A DNA stretch of 6,283 nt from Gemmatimonadales bacterium (GTDB lineage Bacteria; Gemmatimonadota; Gemmatimonadetes; Gemmatimonadales; GWC2-71-9). The notes under the pieces were generated by a model, which worked only from the letters and a program-made list of their open reading frames with translations, searched no databases and had not been told where the DNA came from. The position numbers and the translations under genes are program-made. Positions 1 through 5,818 of the stretch are shown piece by piece (positions within the stretch are counted from its first letter, which is position 1; each line of letters opens with the position of its first letter). Where the stretch lies: positions 1 to 6,283 of the forward strand of contig JACCRH010000076.1 of NCBI GenBank assembly GCA_013813675.1. The letters are read 5' to 3'.

Positions 1-863
1 CCGCCACGCCGGCCGCGCCGCCCCCGTCCGCCGTCCTCCCGGCCTTCGCGCGGTTCCGCGGCACCGTCCCGGGACCGGGGGGCCGGTGGCAGTGCCGGCG
101 CCGGGGACGCCGGGGATGTCACGACCGGCGCGGTTCCGGGCGAGACCTCGAACTGCCCGTTGTCGAGCTTGGTCACCGTCACGACGCCGCGCTGCCCGGC
201 CTCGAGCACGAACTTGCTGAACCGGTTGAACCCCGCGTTGCGCTCGTCGAAGTTGGGGTCGATCTGCTGCATCACCTGTTTCAGCCGGTCGGAGCGCATC
301 ACGTCGCCGTTGCGGGCCATCTGCGCCACCGCCTGGCCGGCGAGCTCCCACGGATCGCGCTGGATCGACGGGGGATCGACCTCCTTGGTGAGGCCGGCGA
401 GGTCGTTGTAGGAGTAGTACTCGTCGCAGTTCTGAATCAGCAGATCGCTGGCCGACTCCCGGATCCCTACGCCGATGACGTACTTCCCGTACTCCTTCAG
501 CTTGATCACCATGGTCGAGAAGTCACTGTCGCCGGAGAGCAGGATGAAGGTCCCGATCTCGGGGCGGGTGAACACCAGCTCGATGGCGTCGATGGCGAGG
601 CGGATGTCGGTCGCGTTCTTCTTGGTGGACCCGAACGCGGGCGCGAAGATGAGGTCGATCGAGGATTCGGAAAGCGAGACGATGTACTGCGGGTAGCGTC
701 GCCAGTCGGCGTACGCCCGTTGCACCGCGACCTTGCCCTTGATGATGTCGCTGTTGAGGAGAGTGCGCAGCTCCTTGGTCAGGTCTTTCTGGATCCCGAG
801 GGTGACATTGTCAAAATCGATCAGCAGGGCGGCGTTCGGAGCGTGTACGAGGGGCTGGCTCAA
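1..863 (-). CDS. NYN (LabA/DUF88-like) putative ribonuclease with OST-HTH/LOTUS-like domain, 3' end outside window
   Basis: A predicted cytoplasmic RNA-processing protein; 287 codons are visible and the C-terminus is cut by the window edge. Residues 11-155 form a NYN/PIN-like fold: the LLIDFDN opening (D16, D18), the NATDIRLAID helix (D86) and the LLSGDSDF motif (D112, D114) keep the acidic residues expected of a metal-dependent nuclease. Residues about 170-240 (from PWELAGQ through SDRLKQ, DPNFDE, GFNRFSKFVL to GQFEV) look like an OST-HTH/LOTUS domain, an RNA-binding winged helix. A Pro/Ala linker (about 245-262) leads to an Arg/Gly-rich tail typical of disordered nucleic-acid-binding segments. 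The start is uncertain. TTG at 863 gives MSQPLVHAPNAALLIDFDN, the usual beginning of this family; an in-frame GTG at 896 would add 11 residues; neither has a good Shine-Dalgarno. The frame is closed by a TAG at 1003-1001. It follows the kinase gene after about 350 nt, so it is probably a separate transcription unit. Its RNA target is unknown. Confidence 0.88.
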   Translation of the reverse strand, partial: MSQPLVHAPNAALLIDFDNVTLGIQKDLTKELRTLLNSDIIKGKVAVQRAYADWRRYPQYIVSLSESSIDLIFAPAFGSTKKNATDIRLAIDAIELVFTRPEIGTFILLSGDSDFSTMVIKLKEYGKYVIGVGIRESASDLLIQNCDEYYSYNDLAGLTKEVDPPSIQRDPWELAGQAVAQMARNGDVMRSDRLKQVMQQIDPNFDERNAGFNRFSKFVLEAGQRGVVTVTKLDNGQFEVSPGTAPVVTSPASPAPALPPAPRSRDGAAEPREGREDGGRGRRGRRG

Positions 864-973
864 GTGCCGCGCAGGACGGATCAGCGGTCTATTCACGGGT
901 CGCTCGGGTTCGGGCTTGCCGTCCCCGAGCGAGCCCCCCGAGGGCCCTGCCGGGATCCATTCCGCGGCGGCCG

Positions 974-989
974 TCGAGGGACACCTCGA
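974..989. repeat. Perfect 6-bp inverted repeat with GACA loop upstream of the NYN gene
   Basis: TCGAGG (974-979) and CCTCGA (984-989) pair perfectly around a 4-nt loop. An alternative longer-range pairing, GACACC (980-985) with GGTGTC (1005-1010), competes with it and encloses the CCCTAGGG palindrome at 999-1006. The element lies 78-110 nt upstream of the candidate NYN starts, so it could fold in the leader RNA or act as an operator. No U-tract follows on either strand, so it is not an intrinsic terminator. Confidence 0.45.
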
Positions 990-1013
990 GGGCGGGTCCC
1001 CTAGGGTGTCATC

Positions 1014-1035
1014 GAGCCGGCCCGGCGGGCCGCTC
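1014..1035. repeat. GC-rich hairpin (9-bp stem with one bulge)
   Basis: CGGCCC (1018-1023) pairs with GGGCCG (1027-1032) around a GGC loop; GAG (1014-1016) and CTC (1033-1035) extend the stem past one bulged C at 1017. On the plus strand a TTTT run begins 7 nt downstream (1043-1046), a poor match to an intrinsic terminator, and no plus-strand gene ends here. On the minus strand no U-tract follows. It may be an RNA structure in the NYN leader or a barrier after the kinase operon. Confidence 0.45.
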
Positions 1036-1128
1036 GGCAGCCTTTTGGCATCCGCGTGTGGGGCGACGGGCGGGCTCCCGGTGGGGAGGTGCCCGTGCGC
1101 CCGTTCCGGCGGATGGCGGCTAGCGCGG

Positions 1129-1188
1129 GAAACGTAACGGGGAAGCGGGGTTGGAGGGTAGTGCTGGAGGGGGGAAGCGGATGATGAC
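1129..1188 (-). terminator. Candidate Rho-dependent terminator (rut-like C-rich tract) after the kinase gene
   Basis: Beginning about 22 nt downstream of the kinase stop, the minus-strand RNA is extremely C-rich and G-poor for about 60 nt: roughly half the bases are C and only about five are G, with many YC dinucleotides and little capacity to fold. That composition is characteristic of rut sites where Rho loads. No GC hairpin with a U-tract is visible near the stop, so Rho-dependent ending of the regulator-kinase operon is the best reading. This is composition-based inference. Confidence 0.4.
1139..1180. repeat. 10-bp direct repeat GGGGAAGCGG, two copies 32 nt apart, in a G-run segment
   Basis: GGGGAAGCGG occurs at 1139-1148 and again at 1171-1180. 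The plus strand also carries G runs at 1139-1142, 1147-1150, 1156-1158 and 1169-1174. The first two loops are 4 and 5 nt but the last is 10 nt, so a four-tract G-quadruplex is possible only with one long loop. The minus strand of the same bases is the C-rich tract described as a rut candidate. Confidence 0.5.
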
Positions 1189-1210
1189 CGCGAGCTTCAC
1201 CGTGGAGTCC

Positions 1211-2389
1211 TCAGCCGAGGCTACTATCGCCCGCGAGCGGCAGGTCCAGCTCGAAGAAGAAGCGGGTACCGGCCCCCTGCTCGGTCTCGACTTGCAGCGT
1301 GGAGCCCATCGCCTCGACCAGCTTGCGGCAGATCGAGAGGCCGAGTCCCGACCCCGAGAAGGCGTATTCACCGGGCTTCTGGCGCCGGCGGAACGGCTCG
1401 AACAGGCTGACCATGGATTGCGGCGGAATCCCCCGTCCGGTGTCCCGCACCGAGAACTCGAGGCGCCGGGCGTCGGTCTGGCGGGCCACGACCTCCACGA
1501 ATCCTTCGGCGGTGAACTTGAGGGCGTTGGTGGTGAGGTTCAGCAGGACCCGGCTCAGCGCGACCGGGTGTCCGATCCGGAAGTCGGCCTCGGGTGTCGC
1601 CAGGCGGACGGTCAGGCCCTTTTCCTCCGCGATCGGCTGCACGATGTCGCGCACCGACTCGAAGATATCGGTGACCGAGAACGGAATCGGGTCGAGATCG
1701 ACCAGCCGGTCACCCCCGCGGGCCAGCTCGATCACGTCACTGGCCACCGAGCTGAGACCGAACGCGGCGCTGTAGATCAGCCCGAGCTGCCGTTCCTGCA
1801 CCGGATTGACCGCTCCGCTCCGGCCCCGCTGAAGGGTCTCCGCCAGGAACAGGATCGAGGTGAGCGGCGAGCGAAGGTCGTGGGCCACCTCGACCACGAG
1901 CTCGAGTCCATCCGGGGAGGAGAGCCGGTCGGTGAAGTGCTGGGACCAGTCGGCCTCCAGCCGCTGGCTCACCCCCTCGATGGCGCCAAGGAGACGGAGA
2001 AGCTGGTTGGAATCGGCCGGCGACGGGAGGGCCTGGGCCCGCTCGAGAAAGGCGCCGCGCATCAGGCCGAGCAGCCGCCGCGCCAGCGCCGTCCGCGGCA
2101 CCTCGACCGTCTCCTCGGCGGGCCCCAGAAGCTGCTGCCGCACCGCGGTGGAAAGCTGCGCCAGGTGCGTGGTGACCTCTTCCGCGCCCGAGGCATGCTC
2201 GATCGCCCGCTCCCACTGCGCCTGAGTCGCCAGCACCGCTTCGCGCAAGGCGTCCCAGAGTGCCGGGCCGATGGCCGCCGGCTTCGGTCCGTCCGGGTCC
2301 CAGAGCTTGGGAAGCGGCGGCACGTAGCCCGGCGCCACCCGACGGCGCTCGCCGCTGGTGGTGCTAGAGATCACGGTGTCAGGCGTCAC
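1211..2389 (-). CDS. Soluble sensor histidine kinase paired with the adjacent NtrC-type regulator
   Basis: An ATP-dependent autokinase expected to phosphorylate the regulator encoded immediately upstream. The 392-residue protein has a HisKA dimerisation/phosphoacceptor region with the H-box AHDLRSPLTS (H170), then a HATPase_c domain: N-box NLTTNALKFT (N284, N288), G1 DTGRGIP (316-322), F-box LFEPFR (329-334) and G2 GSGLGLS (346-352). All catalytic motifs are intact. There is no signal peptide or transmembrane segment, so it should be cytoplasmic. Residues 1-160 match no sensor domain I recognise; they start with a Pro-rich stretch (about 20-45) and continue as amphipathic helices that may form a helical bundle or coiled coil leading into HisKA. 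Translation starts at GTG 2389 inside the regulator's last codons (11-nt overlap, GTGACGCCTGA), which implies translational coupling. The nature of the signal is unknown; partner proteins could supply it. Confidence 0.93.
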   Translation of the reverse strand: MTPDTVISSTTSGERRRVAPGYVPPLPKLWDPDGPKPAAIGPALWDALREAVLATQAQWERAIEHASGAEEVTTHLAQLSTAVRQQLLGPAEETVEVPRTALARRLLGLMRGAFLERAQALPSPADSNQLLRLLGAIEGVSQRLEADWSQHFTDRLSSPDGLELVVEVAHDLRSPLTSILFLAETLQRGRSGAVNPVQERQLGLIYSAAFGLSSVASDVIELARGGDRLVDLDPIPFSVTDIFESVRDIVQPIAEEKGLTVRLATPEADFRIGHPVALSRVLLNLTTNALKFTAEGFVEVVARQTDARRLEFSVRDTGRGIPPQSMVSLFEPFRRRQKPGEYAFSGSGLGLSICRKLVEAMGSTLQVETEQGAGTRFFFELDLPLAGDSSLG

Positions 2390-3905
2390 TCGGTCGATCC
2401 GGAGTCTCTTCTCTGTGGAACTCGTGCTTGTCCATCAATCGGTACAAGGTGGTCCGGTCGATGCTCGCCAGTCGCGCCGCCTTCGACATGTTGCCGCCGG
2501 CGCGGTTGACGAGTCGGGTCAGGTACTCCTTCTCAAACTGCGCCACGACCCGATCCTTCGCGGGGTGGTAGGCCTCGTCCATGATCCCTGACGGCGCCGC
2601 GGTCTCGGCGGGCCACTCGGCGGCGTCGTCATACACCGGAATATCGTTCGGCTGAACCACCTGGTCCGGTTCGACCAGTACCGCGACGTGCTCGATCACG
2701 TTCTGCAGCTCTCGAACGTTGCCGCGCCAGGGCCGGGAGCGCAAGAAGCCGATGCTGGCCTCGCTCAACCGCGGCGCGCGGTCGCCCATCTGGCGATGCC
2801 GCTGCCAATAATAAGTGAGGAAGTGGTTGGCCAGGAGCGGGATATCCTCCAGCCGCTTGCGGAGCGGCGGCAGCTTGATCGGCACCACCCGCAGGCGGTA
2901 GAAGAGGTCGCCCCTCAGTATGCCGGAGTCCACCGCCTCCTGGGGCTCGCGGTTGGTGGCGGACACGAAGCGGACATCCACCACCGCGTCCTGCTGCTCG
3001 CTTCCCACCCGCCGCACCACGCCGTCCTGGATGACCCGGAGCAGCTTGGCCTGAAGCGGCATGGTCATTTCGGTCAGCTCGTCGAGAAACAGCGTCCCGC
3101 CGTTGGCGGTCTCCAGCAGGCCGGGTTTGTCCCTGTCGGCCCCCGTGAAGGCGCCCTTTCGATGCCCGAACATCTCGCTTTCGAGCAGAGGCTCGGGGAG
3201 CGCCGCGCAGTTGATCGGCACCATCGGGCGGCCGGCCCGGCGGCTGTTCTGGTGAATGAACTGGGCGATGACCTCCTTGCCCGTGCCGCTCTCGCCGCTG
3301 ATGAAAACCGACGCGTCGGTGGCGGCGACCTTGCGGGCGAGCTCCACCGCCTTGCGGAAGAGTGGCGAGATCCCGATCAGCGCGATCTTGTCGCTGTGCC
3401 CGTGCTGCTTCATGAGCTGGACCCGGAGGTCCTGCGCCTCGCGCGACATCATCACTGCGTGGGACGCGCGCCCGATCAGCACCTGCAGGTGGGTGGCCGA
3501 GAAGGGTTTGGGGAGATAGTCCCAGGCGCCGGCGCGGAGCGCTTCAATACTGCTGGTCACGCTCGGGTTTCCGGTCATCACCACGACGATCGTGTCCTTG
3601 TAAGCGCCTAAGGCGGCCTGGAGGATCTCGAGGCCCGACGTCTGGGACATGTACAGGTCCACCAGGATGATATCGAACTTCCGCCGCTTGACGGTCTCCA
3701 GCGCCTCCTCTCCCCGCCCCACCAACGTCACATTGAATCCGTCCATCTGGAGCACGCTGGCACAGCTTTCCCGCAGCGTGCGCTCGTCATCCACGACGAG
3801 CACCCGGATGCTTGCTTTGACTTCGCTAGGGATCGAAAGGGGGTCGCGCGGTGCCTCGGAGGCCGCCGGGCTGGCGCGCTCCGGCTGAGCGAGCGGGTTG
3901 GCCAT
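2379..3905 (-). CDS. NtrC-family sigma54-dependent response regulator (REC-AAA+-Fis HTH)
   Basis: A DNA-binding activator that uses ATP hydrolysis to open promoters bound by sigma54-RNA polymerase. From ATG 3905 it has 508 residues, normal for the family. The receiver (about 32-150) has acidic pair D39-D40, phosphoacceptor D83, T111 and K133, all intact. The AAA+ domain (about 175-405) shows Walker A GESGTGKE (204-211), the sigma54-contact loop GAFTGA (251-256), Walker B TLFLDE (271-276), sensor I SATNRE (315-320), the FYRLRV arginine region (335-340) and WRGNVREL (393-400). The C-terminal Fis-type helix-turn-helix spans about 455-495 (NMSKAARLASIDRTTLYRLM). I chose ATG 3905 because GAGGAG lies 6 nt upstream; the in-frame GTG at 3941 would add 12 residues but its GGAGG is only 1-2 nt away. 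It overlaps the kinase gene by 11 nt and is preceded by a strong sigma70-type promoter. The presence of GAFTGA argues for true sigma54 dependence. Its targets are not evident in the window. Confidence 0.96.
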   Translation of the reverse strand: MANPLAQPERASPAASEAPRDPLSIPSEVKASIRVLVVDDERTLRESCASVLQMDGFNVTLVGRGEEALETVKRRKFDIILVDLYMSQTSGLEILQAALGAYKDTIVVVMTGNPSVTSSIEALRAGAWDYLPKPFSATHLQVLIGRASHAVMMSREAQDLRVQLMKQHGHSDKIALIGISPLFRKAVELARKVAATDASVFISGESGTGKEVIAQFIHQNSRRAGRPMVPINCAALPEPLLESEMFGHRKGAFTGADRDKPGLLETANGGTLFLDELTEMTMPLQAKLLRVIQDGVVRRVGSEQQDAVVDVRFVSATNREPQEAVDSGILRGDLFYRLRVVPIKLPPLRKRLEDIPLLANHFLTYYWQRHRQMGDRAPRLSEASIGFLRSRPWRGNVRELQNVIEHVAVLVEPDQVVQPNDIPVYDDAAEWPAETAAPSGIMDEAYHPAKDRVVAQFEKEYLTRLVNRAGGNMSKAARLASIDRTTLYRLMDKHEFHREETPDRPSDA

Positions 3906-3911
3906 CCTGCA

Positions 3912-3917
3912 CTCCTC
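3912..3917 (-). promoter_or_regulatory. Shine-Dalgarno GAGGAG deciding the regulator start
   Basis: GAGGAG on the minus strand ends 6 nt before ATG 3905, an ideal spacing. It favours this start over the upstream in-frame GTG at 3941 and removes 12 residues from the longest reading. Confidence 0.75.
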
Positions 3918-3940
3918 GTCGGGTGGACGGACTTCGGCCA

Positions 3941-3960
3941 CACCTCCGGGCGGAGGGGTG
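3941..3960 (-). other. GC-rich hairpin in the regulator mRNA leader
   Basis: CCTCC (3943-3947) pairs with GGAGG (3952-3956) around a 4-nt loop, and CA/TG at the outside add two pairs past a small bulge. In the mRNA the 3' arm contains GGAGG next to the in-frame GTG at 3941, so folding would hide a decoy ribosome site and leave the true GAGGAG exposed. There is no U-tract, so it is not a terminator. A regulatory role is inference. Confidence 0.4.
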
Positions 3961-4011
3961 GGATCCTACATCCAGGCGGGGCGGCTACCACCGCTGATCT
4001 TAGGAGTCTCT

Positions 4012-4040
4012 TCTATACAACAGATTGGTGCGCCTGTCAA
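4012..4040 (-). promoter_or_regulatory. Near-consensus sigma70 promoter for the regulator-kinase operon
   Basis: On the minus strand, TTGACA (4040-4035, perfect -35) is followed by a 17-nt spacer and TATAGA (4017-4012, 5 of 6 to the -10). Transcription should start near 4005, giving a leader of about 100 nt before ATG 3905. It lies in the 214-nt gap after the REC-GGDEF gene, so the regulator and kinase can be transcribed independently of that gene. A short CCTG/CAGG inverted repeat (4033-4036 and 4042-4045) brackets the -35 and could be an operator, though four pairs is weak evidence. Confidence 0.75.
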
Positions 4041-4119
4041 GCAGGTTGCGGTGATGGCGCTACAGCACCGGGGCTCGAAGCGAGTATATCGTTGTGTCTT
4101 CACTACACTTAAGTAGGTT

Positions 4120-5076
4120 CTAATTGACAAATCGGCTGGGAACCTGCTCGAACGCGCGAATCCGCTCCCCCTGGGTACCCTCCCGCTTGAGGTCGCGGAG
4201 GGCCGTGGTAGCCCGGAGCAGCAACTCCACCGCGTCCACCGAAGATTCGGCAAAATCGGGGACCGCGCAGTATCCCGCGCGGAGTCGAAGGGTCTTCTCG
4301 CCGCCCCGTACCGGGATGGGCGAGGACTCGATGGCCCCGCCGAGCCGGCGTACCATTCGGACCGCCGCATCCGGCCCGGTCGCGGGAGCGATCACGCCGT
4401 ACTCCGACTGTCCCAGCCGTCCGATGGCATCCGAAGCCCGCCCCGCCTGCCGGAACAACAGCGCCACCTGGTCTGACATCCGGCGGGCCTCGTCGTCCTG
4501 CTGCGTCTCCCCCTCGTCCTCGTCGGTGTCGGGCGCGAACACTACGCAGGCGACCGGATCGCGGCGGCGGAACGCTTCCGCTCCGATCTCCCGGGCGCGG
4601 CGGGAAAGGCCCCGCATATTGTAGAGTCCGGTGCCCGGATCGAGCAGGTTCTCTTCACGGAGGCCATCGACCTCCCGTTTGCATTGCAGATAGGTGTTGA
4701 GCTTGAGGAGGAGGGCTTCACCGTCCAGCGGCTGACCCAGGAACTCCCAGGCTCCGGCGCGGTACGCCTCGAGCCGCTGGGTGCGGCCGGATGGGCCCGA
4801 GGTCGTGATGACGATAGGAGTCGTGGCGCTGAATCGGGGGTCGTTCCGCAGGGTCCGGCACACCTCGAACCCGTGCATGTCGGGCATCTGGGCATCGAGG
4901 ATGATCAGGTCGGGCTGCGAGGTGCGCGCCCGTTCCAATGCCTGCTGCCCGGTGTAGGCCCGCACCACTGAGTAGCCGTTGGGCCCCAGGATGCTTTCGA
5001 GGGATCGCGCCGACCACTCCTGGTCGTTGGCGATCAACACCAGTGGCGCATTGGGGGTCCTATCTCGATCAGCCAT
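4120..5076 (-). CDS. Response regulator with receiver and degenerate GGDEF domain
   Basis: A cytoplasmic signalling protein of 318 residues. The receiver (about 11-132) has an acidic residue at D18 (the usual pair is N17-D18), phosphoacceptor D61 in LIILDAQMPD and T91, but the conserved lysine is replaced by Q115 (LGQPL where LPKPL is expected). A short helical linker (131-145) leads to a GGDEF-fold domain (about 145-310) that begins LLDPGTGLYNMRGL, corresponding to the family's LTDxLTGLxNRR. The active-site loop reads RLGQSEYG (220-227) instead of RxGGDEF. Two glycine/acid positions are lost, so diguanylate cyclase activity is very unlikely. An acidic insert (184-196) precedes the loop. The C-terminal LLLRATTALRDLKREG (285-300) is the normal GGDEF ending in weakened form. 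ATG 5076 is the only start after the upstream stop and has no obvious Shine-Dalgarno. It lies 214 nt upstream of the NtrC-type regulator in the same direction. A role as adaptor or nucleotide sensor for that circuit is inference. Confidence 0.9.
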   Translation of the reverse strand: MADRDRTPNAPLVLIANDQEWSARSLESILGPNGYSVVRAYTGQQALERARTSQPDLIILDAQMPDMHGFEVCRTLRNDPRFSATTPIVITTSGPSGRTQRLEAYRAGAWEFLGQPLDGEALLLKLNTYLQCKREVDGLREENLLDPGTGLYNMRGLSRRAREIGAEAFRRRDPVACVVFAPDTDEDEGETQQDDEARRMSDQVALLFRQAGRASDAIGRLGQSEYGVIAPATGPDAAVRMVRRLGGAIESSPIPVRGGEKTLRLRAGYCAVPDFAESSVDAVELLLRATTALRDLKREGTQGERIRAFEQVPSRFVN

Positions 5077-5165
5077 GTGGGTTGCCAGGATGTGGGGACG
5101 GCGGGGTGGTCGGTGACGATCTTGACCGCAGGAGTCGTGCGGCGTCGATCCAAAACCGCAAAGTC

Positions 5166-5193
5166 ATTATTAGTAAAGACCTAGTCGTCTAAA
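5166..5193 (-). promoter_or_regulatory. Possible sigma70 promoter for the REC-GGDEF gene
   Basis: On the minus strand TTTAGA (5193-5188, 4 of 6 to -35) is followed by a 16-nt spacer and AATAAT (5171-5166, 5 of 6 to -10). Transcription would start near 5159, about 80 nt before ATG 5076. The segment is clearly AT-richer than its surroundings, which fits a promoter. The weak -35 keeps confidence low. Confidence 0.4.
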
Positions 5194-5265
5194 GTTGAGC
5201 GATGAATGCGCGGATCGCTGGAGCGATGCCACAGTTTGGCTGCTGACGCGCCACGTCGGCCGCCT

Positions 5266-5292
5266 GGGGGCGGCTGGTGGAGGAACGCCCCC
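5266..5292. repeat. 7-bp perfect GC inverted repeat in the intergenic region
   Basis: GGGGGCG (5266-5272) and CGCCCCC (5286-5292) pair around a 13-nt loop. Alternative pairings exist: GGTGG (5276-5280) with CCACC (5292-5296), and GGGGGC with the GCCCCC at 5302-5307. No T-run follows on either strand and no gene ends nearby, so it does not read as an intrinsic terminator. It would sit in the leader of any transcript starting near 5360 on the minus strand. Confidence 0.4.
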
Positions 5293-5366
5293 CACCTTGT
5301 GGCCCCCGAGCAACGGCGGCCCCTCTAGAAGCCGGGTGTGACCAGGCTCTGGCATGAGATGGTAAC

Positions 5367-5395
5367 ATTGTATAAGATACGGGCTTAGATATCCA
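5367..5395 (-). promoter_or_regulatory. Second, weaker promoter-like element on the minus strand
   Basis: TGGATA (5395-5390, 4 of 6), a 17-nt spacer and TACAAT (5372-5367, 5 of 6) fit a sigma70 promoter pointing toward the REC-GGDEF gene. Use of it would produce a leader of about 285 nt that contains the GC inverted repeat at 5266-5292. It could equally drive a small RNA or be a chance match in an AT-rich island. Confidence 0.25.
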
Positions 5396-5507
5396 GATCT
5401 CCCCCCGAGCCGAGCCAAGCCCTTCGTCGTGATTTCGCGGCGTCATTATTGAATCACAAGCTGTTACGCCGACGGACAGTGCCAAACTTTGCAGAAATGG
5501 TTGCAGC

Positions 5508-5717
5508 ATGGCTCAGCGACCCGTCCAGCATGGCCCCGGGCGACCGGAGGCACAGGAAAATGCCGATCGCGACCACACGGCCGTTCGGCCGAGCGCCGAG
5601 CTTCCGGTCGAGCGCTCACGATTCAGTCGATTGCTCGCCCGGTTCGGCCTGGGCGAGCTGACCGACCCGATTCTTCGTCCCACCGACGAGCCTGCTGGGC
5701 GAGGCCGCTCCGGTTGA
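5508..5717 (+). CDS. Doubtful small ORF, 69 codons, unknown function
   Basis: I do not recognise this product. It is 69 residues, hydrophilic, with a Pro/Gly/Arg-rich start and a central segment RSRFSRLLARFGLGEL (about 36-51) that could form a basic amphipathic helix, followed by an acidic/proline end. There is no signal peptide or membrane segment. The start ATG has no clear Shine-Dalgarno and the codons are less GC3-biased than in the surrounding genes. It lies in the same direction as the sugar transferase, ending 109 nt before ATG 5827. It may be a chance frame, or the remnant or leader of an exopolysaccharide operon. Confidence 0.22.
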   Translation: MAQRPVQHGPGRPEAQENADRDHTAVRPSAELPVERSRFSRLLARFGLGELTDPILRPTDEPAGRGRSG

Positions 5718-5797
5718 TGCATCGCAGGGTGAGACGCGTCACGGGGATAGTCACCGTTTTCTGTTACCCTGCACCCACGCACTCTTTGCTCCGCCGT

Positions 5798-5818
5798 GAC
5801 CGCGGTCGGCCATATAGA
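5798..5818 (+). promoter_or_regulatory. -10-like TATAGA with adjacent palindrome GACCGCGGTC
   Basis: TATAGA (5813-5818) is a good -10 hexamer. I find no -35 match 16-18 nt upstream; instead a perfect 10-bp palindrome GACCGCGGTC (5798-5807) sits in the spacer position. That arrangement could suit an activator- or repressor-controlled promoter. Transcription would start about 5825, almost exactly at ATG 5827, so a leaderless mRNA or a 150-nt leader to GTG 5977 are both possible. Confidence 0.35.

Larger units (their letters stand above)
864..1210. other. Non-coding gap rich in GC inverted repeats
   Basis: This gap separates the kinase stop codon from the NYN gene start on the same (minus) strand. 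It holds three inverted repeats (974-989, 999-1006 and 1014-1035), a 10-bp direct repeat (GGGGAAGCGG at 1139-1148 and 1171-1180) and a C-rich stretch on the minus strand. I see no convincing sigma70 hexamers for the NYN gene here; the sequence is too GC-rich for an obvious -10. No ORF in it looks like a real gene. Confidence 0.6.

Noticed and set aside
1151..2509. Long plus-strand open frame (452 codons) opposite the histidine kinase
   Set aside because: It is antisense to a kinase with all motifs intact, is Arg/Gly/His-rich without any domain, and is the typical mirror frame of GC-rich coding DNA.
2688..3611. Plus-strand open frame (307 codons) opposite the NtrC-type regulator
   Set aside because: It covers the AAA+ and receiver coding sequence on the other strand, has a His/Arg/Gly-biased composition and no recognisable domain; it is a shadow frame.
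4103..4116. CTAC/GTAG inverted repeat after the REC-GGDEF stop as a terminator
   Set aside because: The stem is only 4 bp, AT-containing, and no U-tract follows on the minus strand.
5470..5495. Possible sigma54 promoter ending in TTTGCA before the 69-codon ORF
   Set aside because: The TTGCA half is good, but the -24 half lacks GG at the required 10-nt distance (GT is found), so it fails the invariant GG-N10-GC pattern.
5189..5509. Minus-strand open frame of 106 codons in the intergenic region
   Set aside because: Composition is chance-like, there is no ribosome site, and an overlapping frame on the same strand is equally open; no family resemblance.
5772..5792. Possible sigma54 promoter with TTTGCT upstream of the sugar transferase
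   Set aside because: Ten nt before the GC the sequence reads CA instead of GG; one half-site alone is not support.
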